DNA of 64,000 bases from Antilocapra americana (Eukaryota > Chordata > Mammalia > Artiodactyla > Antilocapridae): NCBI GenBank assembly GCA_007570785.1, contig ML664159.1, positions 434,001 to 498,000 of the forward strand, in the 5' to 3' direction. The position numbers were made by a program, and so were the translations under genes. Of the stretch, positions 45,269 through 58,271 are shown in pieces. Position 1 is the first letter of the stretch; each line of letters opens with the position of its first letter. The notes beneath the pieces were generated by a model. The model worked only from the letters and a program-made list of their open reading frames with translations. It was not told the DNA's origin and made no database searches.

Positions 45269-45372
45269 AATTTTGTCTGCTTTAATGTACATGACTATAC
45301 TGAGCATGATATTTTTACTCAGAATAGTGGTTAGAATATGAAGTTGTTAGAAATTCCTATGATAAAATACTA

Positions 45373-45981
45373 TTATAATGAGTATACTTTGAAATGTTTT
45401 AGAAATAGTAGGTTCTTTTCAAATGTATTTCTGGAAGCAAAGAGGCATGTGACATTCTGTAAGAGATAAAGTTCCAAAAATATAAAATATATGAATCTTT
45501 GCCAAAGACTAGAGGGAAGGGGATGGGACTGATGACAAATAGGCACAAGGGAGCTTGTGGGGGTGATGCCAAAATTCTGTCCTAACTGTGGTGGTGGTGA
45601 AGTGACTGAATGTGTTTGTCCAAACACATACACAAGAGGAGTCAATTTTACTGCATTTATATTGTAGCTAAATAAAGTTGACTTTATTAAAAAAATTTCT
45701 TGGTGTAATCTTTTAATCTGGGAGATCTTGTAGAACTTGCAGTTGTGTTCTAATCTTGCAGATTGATTTCCTAAACTTACATTCATTTTTATTTCAAGTA
45801 CTTGAAATATAGCATAAAATGTTAGTAGAGAGACTGCCACAGCTGCTGCCATCATTGCAGCACCTGCTCTCCTCATGTGCGGATAGTCGGTCTGTAGAGT
45901 TTTCTCATTAAATAGCTCCTCACCCATCTTTGCCTTAAATGCTGTCTGTACTGTTCTTCGTTTCCATATCCTCCTACTCAT
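45373..45981 (-). other. Unidentified 202-codon ORF, doubtful
   Basis: Longest open frame on the minus strand outside a recognised transposon. The first ~60 residues have a protein-like composition: a basic start, '[12 protein letters not shown]', then a hydrophobic, alanine-rich stretch '[20 protein letters not shown]' that could be one membrane helix. After about residue 65 the composition looks like translated AT-rich non-coding DNA. I recognise no family, and no splice or poly(A) context supports a gene. It may be a decayed retrocopy or chance. Confidence 0.15.
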
Positions 45982-45999
45982 TACTTCTGGGGTGCCTTA

Positions 46000-47480
46000 G
46001 GCTTTACCTCACCCAGATAATTGGAACAAACATGCCTATTTGATATTTGTTGATGCTATTATGAGAGATCAATTTTGATATTGCTGGTATCTTGGGGAAA
46101 AAATGGCTGTTTTGAATGTCTCATACTCATTAACCTGAATAAATTTATTTAATATCTTGTAGATCATCTTTATCTAAAAATTATATTAAGTAAACTCCTA
46201 GTTTTCTGAAAGCTTTTGGTTATTATAAACAGATGTCAAATTTTATCACATCTTTTTGTCGTGAATCTGCTGAAATCTCACGCTTTTTCTTCTTCATTTT
46301 GTTAATGTGATAAATTATGCTAACTGATTTTCAAGGGTAAAAAAAACTTTGCTTTCCTGGAATAAATCTTGATTATTATATTTTATTCATCTTATATCTG
46401 TTGAATATTATTTGCTAATTAACATCTTGTTTAGGATTTTTTCTGTTTTATAAGAGGAGTTGGATTTGATTTTCTTTTCCTGTGGTTTCCTGATCAGGTT
46501 TTGACATCAAGACTTTGATAGCATCACAAAATAACTTGAGCAATATTCATAATTCTCCTGAATTCTAAGGGTTTTTGTAATAATAGGGACAACTCTTCCT
46601 TAAATGCTCGGAAAATTTTTTACCAAGGGACACTATCTTGGTTTGGAGCTTCCATTTTAGGCAAGGTTTTAGTTATGGGGTTTAATTATTTTTTTTTTAA
46701 TTTATTTATTTTTTTTATTATTGTTTTTGCCATACATTGTCATGATATCACCATGGGTTTACATATGCTTCCCCTCCGGGTCCCCCCTCCCTCCTCCCTC
46801 CCCCCCGGGAAATCTCGCTGCACCAGTCCCGAGCATCAATCCTGGGCTGGCGATTGATTAGACACATGACAATTAACATGCTTCAATGCCCTTCTCCCAT
46901 ATCATCCCACCCTTACCCTCATCCACAAAGTCCACGAGTCTATTCTATACATCTGCGTTCCTTTTGTTGTCTCCCATGTTGGGTTCTCGTTACTGTCTTT
47001 CTAAATTCCATATATATGTGTTAATATACTGTATTGTTGTTTTTGCTTCTGGCTTACTTCACTCTGGATAATGGGCTAATTTTTATAATAGTCAAAGGAC
47101 TATCATATTAATTTCTTCTCTGTTCATATTGATAAATGTTCTTTACTAGAATTTTGCCCACATTATTTCAGCCTGTAACTTGTTTTGTATGTTTTCAATA
47201 TCTGTAGGATCGATAGTGATGTTTCTTGGTTTATGTTTTGCCTCATATTTTTCTGATCTTTATTCCAAGAGTTTTACCAGTTTATTAGTCTTCAAAGAAT
47301 CAATCTGTGACTTTGTTTATTTCTTCTAACATATATTCATTTATTTCATTAATTTCTACTATTTATTTTCTTTGGATATCTTTTACTTTTTCTTACTTGG
47401 ATGCTTGCTTCATTAATTTTCAACACTTCTTTTGAAATTTATGTGTTTAATTTTAAAGGTTGTAAATTTCCTTTTATGTC
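46000..47480 (-). mobile_element. Old L1 ORF2 remnant, interrupted by a younger L1
   Basis: Antisense L1 words: 'cttcttcattttgttaatgtgataaattatgctaactgatttt', 'ggaataaatcttgatta', 'tagcatcac', 'ggcaaggttttagttatgg', then beyond the younger L1 'tcaaagaatcaatctgtgac' and 'tttcattaatttctactatttatttt'. Heavily decayed. Confidence 0.68.
46686..47078 (-). mobile_element. Younger ruminant L1 3' end inside old L1
   Basis: 'ttattgtttttgccatacattgtcatgatatcaccatggg', a C-rich block at about 46775-46808, 'ccatatatatgtgttaatatactg', truncated after 'cttcactctggataatgggc'. About 0.4 kb. Confidence 0.88.
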
Positions 47481-47499
47481 TTTTAATCTTCACCATAAA

Positions 47500-48842
47500 C
47501 ATGATGATGTTTAATCCTTTGTGATAATTTTAATTCAAATAAAAAGCTTTTCTAATTTTTTTAAATTAGTTATTTGACACATTTAGTATTTTTAAATTTT
47601 CTAATAAAGAGATATTATATGGTTATCTTATTATTTACTTCTAGTTTAACTAGATTTAATTCATTGAAATTTGTTTTTTGGCAAACTGGTAAATTTTTGT
47701 ACAAATTGGAAGCTTTATCTGAGGTTTTAAATCTGGTATTCACCAACTTCCAAGGGCCCAAAGATAGAGTTCAGGCTTGTGAACTTGAATAGGCAAAAAA
47801 CTACATCCTTATTAATTTTTTATTGAAATTCAATACTTACTTCAATAATGAAGGTAATCAATTTCAAGTCACATAAGTGTTGGAAATATCTTAAAATATA
47901 ATTTTCTCTCTTTGCTACATTAAAATATGGTAGTTGCTAAGCCACCTGATAGATTGTTTTATATAATGCATTAATAAAGAAGCATATATATTACTATAAA
48001 ACAAGTTTTTAAACATTCTGATAGTTAAACTTTAATATAATTTTTTTGTATTTCTGGACATTTTATTTTATGCATTTAAGAACATTTTCCTGAAAAGAAT
48101 CCATAGGTATCTCCAGACTGCTAAATGTTCTTACAAAACACACACAAAGTTAAGAATACATGTTTTAACAGGAGGAAAAGTAGAGTATATGGGAACAGAA
48201 GCAGCATGTTTAGTAGATATGGTACTGAAGTTGGAGAAGCACTTTTGCTCCTGCTTCTAATTTTCTGAGTGATAAAGGAAACAAAGTCATCAGGAGAGAG
48301 TGAGAAAGGAAGGAGGAGATAATGGAAATTTGAGTATAAGAAAGAAGGTGTGAATTAGTTTTCTAAGAGAAGAAGAAAGTTAATTTACTAGGAGAATGCA
48401 ACTAAACTGCAGAGCAGTGCCAAGTGCCCACATGTATTTTCAAACTTAAAGGAATACCACATTTGTGTGTCTTTCTCCTGCTCTGTTCAGCTGAAGAATG
48501 AGTGAAGAGTTGCATTAACCAGAGTTAGGATTTTCAAAAGAGTAAGGTAAACAAAGAGAGGAGCAAGGGAATGAATGATTTATACAGAAGGCTGATGCTA
48601 GAGATGCACTCCCATTACCTAGCAGGATGAAAAAGGAAATGAGAACATGAAGACTTTATCATTAGGTAGCAAGGTCAATGAGTAGGAGGTTTCCATGAGG
48701 TGGATGGATTTGTAGAGTTAGGGACCTCAAAATAAATAAACTGGAGCGAGGGGAGATGGACTAGAGAGAGAGAAAAATTCTAAAACATACTAAAAGAAAT
48801 TATACCTTAACAGAGTGAGAAGCAAGTGAATAATACTGGGAG
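47500..48842. other. Mostly unique non-coding sequence
   Basis: AT-rich left part, purine-rich right part (48170-48790). No recognisable gene. Confidence 0.4.
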
Positions 48843-51049
48843 ATTTATAAGCGTTAGTTCAGCTCAGTCGATCAGTTGTCTGACTCTTTGCAACCTCATG
48901 GACTGTAGCACGCCAGGCTTCCCTGTCCATCACCAACTCCCGCAGCCTACTCAAACTCATGTCCATCGAGTCGATGATGCTATCCAAACATCTCACTCTC
49001 TATTGTCCTCTTCACCTGCCTTCAATCTTTCCCACCATCAGGGTCTTTTCCAATGAGTCAGTTCTTTGCATCAGGTGGCTCAAGTATTGGAGCCTCAGCT
49101 TCAGCATCAGTCCATACAATGAATACTCAGGACTGATTTCCTTTAGGATGGATTGGTTGGATCTCCTTGCAGTCCAAGGGACTCTCAAGAGTCTTCTCCA
49201 ACACCACAGTTCAAAAGCATCAGTTCTTCGGCGCTTAGATTTCTTTATAGTCCAACTCTCACATCTGTACATAACTCCTGGAAAACTGCAGCTTTGAGTA
49301 GATGAACCTTTGCTTAATATGCTGTCTATGTTGGTCATAGCTTTTCTTTCAAGGAGAAAGTCTCTTTTAATTTCATGGCTGCAGTCATCATCTGCAGATA
49401 TTTTGGAGCCTCCCCAAATAAAGTCTCTCATTGTTTCCATTGTTTCAGCAGCTATTTGCCATGAAGTGATGGGACTGGATGCCATGATTTTAGTTTTCTG
49501 AATGTTGAGTTTTAAGTCAACTTTTTCATTCTCCTCTTTCACTTTCATCAAAAGCTCTTTAGTTCTTCATTTTCTGTCATAAGGGTGGTGTCATCTGCAT
49601 ATCTGAGGTTATTGATATTTCTTCTAGCAATCTTGATTCCAGCTTGGGCTTCATCCAGCCTGGCATTTCGCTTGTTGTACCCTGCATATAAGTTAAATAA
49701 GCAATGTGACAATATACAGCCTTGACATACTCCTTTCCTGATCTGGAACCAGTCTGTTGTTCCATGTCCAATTCTAACTGATGCTTCTTGACCTGCATAC
49801 AGATTTCTCAGGAGGCAAGTCAGGTGGTCTGGTATTCCTATCTCTTTCAAAAATTTCCACAGTTTGTTGTGATCCACACAGTCAAAAAGGCTTTGGCTTA
49901 GTCAATAAAGCAGAAGTAGATGCTTTTCTGGAATTCTCTTGCTTTTTCGGTGATTCAAAGGATGTTGGCAATTTGATCTTTGGTTCCTTTACCTTTCTAA
50001 ATCCAGCTTGAACATCTGGAAGATCAAGGTTCATGAACTGTTGAAGCCTGGCTTGGAGAATTTTAAGCATTACTTTGCTAGTGTGTGAGATGAGGGCAAT
50101 TGTGTGGTAGTTTGAACATTCTTTAGCATTGTCTTTCTTTGGGATTGGAATAAAAACTGACCTTTTCCAGTCCTGTGGCCATTGCTGAGTTTTCCAAATT
50201 TGCTGACATATTGAGTGTAGCATGCTAACAGGATTGTTTTTTAGGATGTGAAATAACTCAACTGGAATTCCATCACCTCCACTAGCTTTTGTTCATAGTG
50301 ATGCTTTCTAAGGCCCATTTGACTTCACATTCCAGAATATCTGGCTCTAGTTGAGTGGTCACACCATCGTGGTTATCTGGGTCATGAAGATCTTTTTGGT
50401 ATAGTTCTTTTGTGTATTCTTGTCACCTTTTCTTAACATCTTCTGCTTCTGTTAGGTCCATACCAATTCTGTCCTTTATTGTGCCCATCTTTATATGAAA
50501 TTTTCCCTTGGTATCTCTAATTTTCTTGAAGAGATCTCTGATCTTCCCCATTCTATTGTTTTCCTCTATTTCTTTACATTCACTGAGGAAGACATTCAGA
50601 AAGCCTTTGTTTTTCCCCTTGCTCTTCCTTGGAACTCTGCATTCAAATGGGTATATCTTTCCTTTTCTCCTTTACTGTTTTGCTTCTGTTCTTTTCTCAG
50701 CTATTTGTAAGGCCTCCTGAGACAACCATTTTGCCTTTCTTTTTCCTGAGGATAGTCTTGATCACTGCCTCCTGTCCAATATCACAAACCTCCATCCATA
50801 GTTCTTCAGGTACTCTGTCTATCAGATATAATTCTTTGAATTTATTTGTAACGTCCAATGTGTAATCATAAGGGATTTGATTTAGGTCATACCTGAATTG
50901 TCTAGTGGTTTTCTCTACTTTCTTCAATTTAAGTCTGATTTTTTCAATAAGGAGTTCATTATCTGAGCCAGTCAGCTCCTGGTCTTGTTTTTGCTGACTG
51001 TATAAAGCTTCTCCATCTTTGGCTGCAAAGAATATAATCATTTATAAGC
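48843..51049 (-). mobile_element. BovB LINE, 2.2 kb, 5'-truncated, with exact TSD
   Basis: Body at 48853-51039. Exact 10-bp TSD ATTTATAAGC at 48843-48852 and 51040-51049. From right to left on the minus strand: the linker region after the endonuclease (114-codon ORF at 51041-50697, 'IPYDYTLDVTNKFKELYLID'), the RT N-terminus (50223-49882, 'QQWPQDWKRSVFIPIPKK'), RT fingers/palm (49877-49548, 'TTDWFQIRKGVCQGCILS', RYADDTTLM) and the C-terminal part (49551-49012, 'ELWCWRRLLRVPWTARRSNQ'). The catalytic YADD is intact, but at least three frameshifts and stops break the ORF and the endonuclease is missing. Confidence 0.95.
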
Positions 51050-51699
51050 TTAAACTCTAAAATTTTGACATTGAAATCATGCCCCCTTTTCTTTCCTCTC
51101 TTCTTCCTAGACTTCCATGCGTAACACACCACACACACTCTAATAATATTCTCTGCTTCTGCTTGCTTCTGAAGACAGAAAGTTCCGTTTCCACTCAGTA
51201 TTCAAGAGATATGTATCTTGTTAGGAGTAGCAATTATGAGCCGATGAGTAAGACAATGGCTGAGAATTAACATATACTGTGTGTTTGCTATGCAATCTGC
51301 ACGATTAGGCACTTTTTGTGTGTCTTTCACATGTAATCTTAAAAAATATACTGAAACTTGATGAATAAACTGAAGCTAGAAGAGAGAAGTTACCAAGATT
51401 AATGCAATACAGGTAGCATCTAATAGAACTGGAACTTTTTAAAATGTTAGACTGTAAGCCATGTATTTTCTCAGACTGTAACCCTGGCCAGGAGTCTTAT
51501 TATTTTACCACCTTTTGTAGGATATGTTTATACACAAGCCTAACTATGGCCATTGTTGATGACTCCCTAAAGAAATCCATTGATGTTGCTAAATAACATG
51601 AAAACATAAATTTCTTTTAATTTTGCTACAGTTCATTAAATAAGCTGACACTCTTCTTTTTTTCCCCAGTGTTTTTATTTCCCCTGAGCCAACAATCTT

Positions 51700-51908
51700 A
51701 GTTTTAACCAAATATGAGACTATCTAAATAAAATATTCTTCTACATTGTAAATCAACTACTATTGCTGTTCAGTTGCTCAGCTGTGTCAAACTGTTTGTG
51801 ACCCCATGGGCCAGATCTCCCTCTTCTTCATCATTTCCTGGAGCTTGCTCAAACTCATGTCCATGGAGTCAATGAAATCAACTATACTTCAATAAAATTA
51901 AAAAAAAA
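51700..51908 (+). mobile_element. L1 3' tail split by BovB-derived fragment
   Basis: 'ctacattgtaaatcaacta' and, after the insertion, 'aatcaactatacttcaataaaattaaaaaaaaa' form the usual ruminant L1 3' terminus with a poly(A) tail. Upstream L1 identity is unclear. Confidence 0.65.
51750..51884 (-). mobile_element. Short BovB/Bov-tA 3'-end insertion with exact TSD
   Basis: About 115 bp: 'tgctgttcagttgctcagctgtgtc' to 'cttgctcaaactcatgtccatggagtc'. The order is that of a BovB 3' end. Flanked by AAATCAACTA at 51750-51759 and 51875-51884, identical. Confidence 0.88.
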
Positions 51909-52383
51909 TTTCCCCAATTCTACTGAATTGGGGAATATTGGAAGTTGTGCTTTTCTTTATCTCTCTGCCATTAAATCATTCTCAGTGCTATAATTTCTAT
52001 TAAGTGTGTGTTGACAATTTGAAAACAAACTGACAAGCTGAAATTTTGTTTTAACAAATAGAATGTCAGTTACTTCTCTAGCAAAAATCGGGTTATTTGG
52101 GACCAATAAAGAATTGCAGCTTGGGGTCTGCAACTATAGCAAGCCACTTAAAAATCTACCCACAGCAAGGGGGAGAACTCTTTAAGAAGAGGAAAGCAAA
52201 GTTGGGAGGGCTATGGTAAATGAAAAGTCCCTTTGGAGATATTGAAAGCTTGAAGTATGGTTGCTTTTTATTGGCTGAATTGTGATGGTCTCTCATTGGC
52301 TGAGCTCTTGTCAAGCAAGAAGAGGGAGATGGGGTTTGCTATTATCATGGGGTGTGAGAGCTCCCACTTCCGGCTTCCTGACT

Positions 52384-52570
52384 CTGAAGTTGCGCAGCCG
52401 CATCTGACTCTTAGCAACCTCACAGACTACAGTCCATGGGATTCTCCATACAAGAATACTGGAGTGGGTAGCCTGTGCCTTCTCCAGTGGATCCTTCCGG
52501 CCCAGGAATCGAATCGGGATCTCCTGCATTGCAGGCTGATTCTTTACCAGCTGAACTATCAGGGAAGCCC
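52384..52570 (-). mobile_element. Bov-tA SINE
   Basis: Antisense copy from 'gaagttgcgcagccgcatctgac' to 'tctttaccagctgaactatcagggaagcc'. Confidence 0.9.
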
Positions 52571-52610
52571 CTATTTTAATTTAGATTTCTTTTTATTAAT
52601 TTTTTTTTTC

Positions 52611-53285
52611 TGGCTTAAAACTCAACATTCAAAAAACTAAGCTTATGGCATCTGGTCCCATCTCTTCATGGCAAATGGATAGGGAAAAAGTGGAAACAGT
52701 GACAGATTTTATTCTCTTGGGCTTCAAAATCACTGTAGATGGGGACTGCAGCCATGAAATTAAAAGATGCTTGGTCCTTGAAAGGAAAGCTATGACAAAT
52801 CCAGGCAGCATACTACAAAGCAGAGACATCATTTTGTTGACAAACGTGCATATGGTCAAAACTGTGGTTTTTCCATAGCTTTGTGAGAGTTGGGCCATAA
52901 GGAAGCTAAGCACTGAATTGTTGATGCTTTTGAATTGTGGTGCTGCAGTACTCTTGAGAGTCCCTTGGACTACAAGTTCAAACCAGTCAACACTACAGGA
53001 AATCAACCCTGAATATTCAATGGAAGGATTGATGCTGAAACTGAAGCTCCAATCCTTTGGCCACCTGATGCAAAGAGCCAATTCATTGGAAAAGACCCTG
53101 ATGCTGGGAAAGATTGAAGGTGGGAGGAGAAGGGGGCAACAGAAGATGAGATGGTTGGATGACATCACCAACTTGATAGACATGAGGTTGTGTAGGCTCT
53201 GGGAGTTGGTGATAGGGAAGCCTGTCATGCTGTGGTACATAGACTTGGAAAGAGTCAGATGTGACTTAGCATCTGAACAATGAAC
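52611..53285 (+). mobile_element. BovB LINE 3' third, sense
   Basis: Begins within ORF2 right after the palm ('GLKLNIQKT' readable at 52612), then 'MASGPISSWQMD', 'GDCSHEIKRCLVLERKAMTN', 'LWELVIGKPVM'. Frames shift at about 52880 and 52960. Opposite in orientation to the 48.9-51.0 kb copy, so the two are inverted homologues. Confidence 0.92.
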
Positions 53286-53489
53286 AAGTCATTTTTATAC
53301 AGTGCCAAAATGCCCAACTTATTATTAAATCCTTGGAAGGAAAATCAAGCTATTTATTTAATAGTATTATATCTGTATGTTGATAGAGTGACTAGATTTT
53401 TAAACTATCATTTTGGTTTTGTCCTGTCTAGATTTAACCCATATATTATGAAGACAAAGTAGCTTAGTACAAAACTGCTGGTTCAACTG

Positions 53490-53690
53490 AACATATTCAT
53501 TCATTCATCTGTGCATCTACTCACCCATTTATCCATTCATGCATATAGTCATTAGGAAACTTTTATTGAATTCACACCAGGCACTGTGCTAGGCAGTGTG
53601 GATACAATGCAGGACAGACTCAATTTTGTCCTTCAGTAGTATACTATACATTTCATGACAGACAAAGGCAACAAAGACCCAAAGTGAAAG
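53490..53690. mobile_element. Old interspersed repeat, family uncertain
   Basis: 'ttcattcattcatctgtgc...' followed by 'attgaattcacaccaggcactgtgctaggcagtgtggatacaatgcaggacagac'. Same motif class as 4140-4255 and 20040-20170. Confidence 0.45.
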
Positions 53691-55273
53691 GGACATCTGT
53701 GTAATAACAGGCAATATTGAACTTGGAAGACATCTCTCACTGCATCTGCTCTCATTCTTATGTATTGAAAGTATGTTGTATGAGAAACAGTGCTACTTCT
53801 AAAATTGCCCTTAGCCATTGAGAGTCCTTAAGAATCACTAGGGGATTAAAAAAATAAAAAGTGATGGGGGTCCACTCTTACATATTTTCTTTCCGTGGTT
53901 CTAGGGTGGGGGTGTTCCTTTTATTCCTTTGTGGCCATAAGAAAAGACATCCTCTGGGCTGCTAGCTGGAGGTGGCTTGCTTATTAGAAGACAGTCCCAT
54001 GCAAGGGTGTGGGGTTCAGTGAGCAGAGTACAGGGTGGATTTCATCTCTCTTTATCTCCTTGGTCATTCACCCGTGCAGAGTCCAAAACAGCAGAACTGG
54101 GACTTAGCATCTGAAAATGCCCTCCTTCCATCACTATTAGAGGTGCTATCATACTAAATACTTCCTTCAAGTGAATGTTGGCTACAGGTTTCTATATCTC
54201 TGATCATTGTGTATATTTGTATTGAGATACTAGAACTTCTGAGTTATTTTTTCTATAGGATATGTTCTAATGATGTACAGAATTGACTCCCCTCCATCAT
54301 CTATGCGTATATGATACCATGCATTAAAACAAAGTAAATATACTCTCTGTTATAAACCATTTATGAATTTCTAAGTTTCCATGATTGAGCAATTAATAGC
54401 TTTACTTTTAATGCTAACCATTATGAAGTTGGAAAACTTGTTGCCTATTCTGAATTGACCAGTATTTACTGAGGTTTGCTTGGAATAATATTCTGTGATC
54501 ACAAACATGAAGGTATGCAAAAATGATTCCCCACTGCCAAAATTAGCACCCAGGGCTAGAAAAGCTTATGATGATAAACTTTAAAACATCTTTGTATTTT
54601 TGGAATTTGCCAAGCTATTTCTAAGAGGAATGGTATAAATTTGCCAAATCTTAGAAACAATGTCAGAAACAGCAAAATAGAATTGATCAGGGAGATAGTA
54701 TCTAGGGCACAGGATAAAAATACTTTTGAATTCTGACAGAAAAAAAAATTAAAGATAATTGCTTTTTAGATACTTTGGCTATTCTAAAGTTCTCTGTCCA
54801 AGACAAAGGTAATGGTTTTTGAAAGTAAAAGCAACAGCTCAAAATAGCTTTCTTTCAAGAAGATCTAAATGTAATTATCATATTCAGGAAATATATATTT
54901 TATACTTTAAAAAGTGATATCAGAGTTCTAAAGAAAAAGAACAAAGGAGAGAAGAAAGTGTAGAAAGCAGTTAAATAACCATGATGAAAGTTATTAGGAG
55001 ACTCTCAGGTCATAATTAAAAATGAATCTATATCTGAAATAAATCCTAAGGTTTGAACATCAAACTAAATAACTATAAATACATATTTTTCTTGAAAGTT
55101 TCAGACTGGTTATCATTTTTCTACTTTATATAATCTTGATGAGCATTTTCTGGTGATAACTGGAAGATTACTCATACTATGTGCCCTATTCACCAACTAA
55201 AATTTAATTTTTTAATGTCAAATATCATGAGCAGTATATTTATATAATGTTACATACTATTCTTTTACTTTCC

Positions 55274-55308
<35 letters not shown>

Positions 55309-56395
55309 CTTGTACCTTAAAATATTTTCTTTATTAGTTGATTTTTTTTTTCTAGCCCTACTGCTCACAAAATGTGGGACACATATCTAATAGATATGGG
55401 GGAGCAATTTCAATACTGTTTAATTCAGTCAGGTACACAAATATTGTTAAAGTTATGAATGTAAGTTAATTTTTCTGACTTTCTAAGACTTCCTACATGA
55501 ATAAATTCCCACATTAGAAAACAAAAAACTGTTTTTGTTTTGGTTTTGTTATTTACATAATAATTTTACTTTTATTTAATTTTATTTTTTAATTTAAATT
55601 TTTATTTTATATATATATTTCAAAGGGATTAAAATATTAAAGTAAATTGATATTGTTTCTGTAGGAAATTTTTCATATAAGAAAAACAAGATTCATACTT
55701 TCTATTCAAATGATTAGGATTTCTGGTTAAAAAGTAGAATTGTCCCCAGATTAATGGTGAGATTACAAAGAATGAACTGGCTTTATGATGCAATAGGAGT
55801 GTTTTCTTATGAAGGCTGGCAAATGAAAAAAGTGTCTATTTAAAGAGATTTAAAATTCAAGACCAAATGTGAAATTTGAAAAGCAGTCATTATTCTTTTT
55901 GAGAATATTATTGACAGTTTACTACATGCCAGGTTGTAGGAGTATCACCATGAAGCAGGATAGCACCACTGGGGAAGTCCTTGCTTACTGAAATTGTTCT
56001 CAAATGTCAGATAATGAATTATCTCAAAACTAGAGTCACAGTGGATTCATAGTTTCATTATAAAAATTATTTAAATATTCAAAATAACAAAATAAGATTT
56101 TTTCCTCCCAGATCAGTTACATTATTATAGTAGATTTTTATAAAACCATTTTATTTAAAAGTAAAACAGAGACGGAAAATCTCTATGAACAGATAGCTTA
56201 TTCATATATTAAAGGTGAATACAAAAGGGATCACTAGCAGGCTGAGAAACAGAACTCTGCTAGTTTCTTCATGTATGTAATACCCCCAAATTGATCAATA
56301 TTTTGACTCCTAAAATAATCACTCCTTTTTTACTATAGTTTTATCATCCAAGTGGGAATCCCTAGAAAATACAGTTCAGTCTATTTAAATTTTTT
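53691..56395. other. Largely unique AT-rich non-coding sequence
   Basis: Longest repeat-poor stretch in the window. It holds a (TA)n tract (55276-55306) and a faint 'actacatgccaggttgtaggagtatcac' old-repeat motif near 55920. No ORF with recognisable content. Confidence 0.45.
55276..55306 (+). repeat. (TA)n microsatellite
   Basis: Uninterrupted TA run. Confidence 0.9.
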
Positions 56396-56399
56396 TTAG

Positions 56400-56880
56400 A
56401 TGTTTCTGAAGTCTTTTTTAATTTACAGTTTTCCCCTTTACTTTCCCCCTCCTCCCACCCACTCCTACCCTTACACTGTATCTATTGAAAGACCCAGACA
56501 TTTGACTAGTGCAGTTTCCTACTGTTTGGATTTGGTTGATTGCATTTTCATGGTGAATGTCATTATGTACCTCTGTCCTTTGTAAATTGGTAGCTGGAAC
56601 AAGGAGTTTAATCCATTAATTAAATTCAGATTGGATGTCTTTAGCAATAAACTCTACCTAGCTTGTGATGTGTGCCTTATCAGAAGGCATATAGTGTCTG
56701 CTTCTCTCCCTTTTGTGATGTTAAAAGATGTTAATGCCCCAAGATCTTCAAGTTGTTCCTTTTGGCATTACCCTAGAAGTTTTTTTATAGCTTTCTCACT
56801 ATATGGTTGGACAAGCTTTTTAGATTCATCATGTACATTTCCTGACATAGGCCTGAATCAGTTGTTTTTATAGGAAACTT
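56400..56880. mobile_element. Ancient L1 3' UTR-like repeat
   Basis: 'tgtttggatttggttgattgcattttcatggtgaatgtcattatgtacctctgtcctttgtaaattggtagctgg' and 'ggcatatagtgtctgcttctctcccttttgtgatgttaa' are the same old 3' UTR type as 28440-29205. Confidence 0.5.
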
Positions 56881-57604
56881 TGTTTCTCTTTACTAGAGAA
56901 TGGCATTTGAAGACCAAAGTATGGGTACTAAGAATGCTCACTAATACTGCTTCTGGACTCCTTAGCAAATAGAAAATATACATAATTTTTAAGAACAATA
57001 CCTCATGATTTCATGCTTATATTTGCAATTCAAATTCAGGACTACAGAGTTTTCACATAATCGCATCCATGTTATTTGTATCCCCAGTTTTCAAAGGCAA
57101 AGAAGATGGTAAAATTAGAGTGGCTTATTAAACTTTTTTTATCTCATGTCATACACACATCTGTTGTAGAATGACAACATTAATTCTCTCATGACCACTA
57201 TAATTAAAAAGATAATTAAAATATTTTTTGCATATGTTTGCCTTACTCTCCATTTTTTATAGCTATACTGTATCGACTTGCCTCAACTTACCACCATAAC
57301 ATACAGTACACTAACTCTTGTTTAATCATTGTTCTAAAAGTGACTACATATTATACATGTTTAACTATCTTTAGTCATTTTGGTTACTCATTCTCTAGTA
57401 AGTTCCTTAGGAAAGGCTCATGAGGACAATATTTCCTGCATTTTATACATTGATAATAGTTTGTATTTAAATTCTTGGCTCACTTTCTTGAATGTCTTCC
57501 ATTTTATTATGAAAGAAAGCATGATTGTGACTCTTGAAAAGTCTGTTAAAAATTTAATATCTATGCATTTTTTCTTTGCCTAGCTCATCAAAAGATTTTT
57601 TTCA

Positions 57605-58271
57605 TTTTATGTAAATCTGAAAATAGAACTGCCATATGACCCAGCAATCCCACTGCTGGGCATACACACCGAGGAAACCAGAATTGAAAGAGACAAGTGT
57701 ACCCCAATGTTCATCGCTGCATTGTTTACAATAGCCAGGACATGGAAGCAACCTACATGCCCATCAACTGACGAATGGATAAGAAAGCTGTGGTACATAT
57801 ACACAATGGAATATTACTCAGCATTAAAAAAAAATTCATTTGAATCAGTTCTACTCAGGTGGACGGAACTGGAGCCTATTATCTAGAGTGAAGTAAGCCA
57901 GAAGGAAAAACAACAATACAGTATACTAACACATATATATGGAATTTAGAAAGATGGTAACGAGAACCCTGCATGCGAGATAGCAAAAGAAACGCAGATG
58001 TATAGAACAGTCTCGTGGAGTCTGTGGAAGAGGGTAAGGGTGGGATGATATAGGACAATGGCATTGAAACATGTTAATTATCATATATGAAATGAATCGC
58101 CAGCCCAGGGTTGATGCTCGGGGCTGGTGCACCGAGATGACCCAGGGGGAGGGAATCGGGAGGGAGGAGGGAGGGGGGTTCTGGAGGGGGAACATATGTA
58201 TACCCATGGCGGATTCATGTCAATGTATGCCAAAACCAACACAATAAAGTAAAGAAAATTAAAAAAAAAAT
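57605..58271 (+). mobile_element. Ruminant L1 3' end with poly(A)
   Basis: From 'gaaaatagaactgccatatgacccagcaatccc' to 'caaaaccaacacaataaagtaaagaaaattaaaaaaaaa'. Includes a G-rich block at 58143-58190. ORFs on the minus strand are antisense shadows. Confidence 0.93.

Noticed and set aside
52629..53240. 203-codon minus-strand ORF
   Set aside because: Antisense shadow of the BovB 3' third at 52611-53285.
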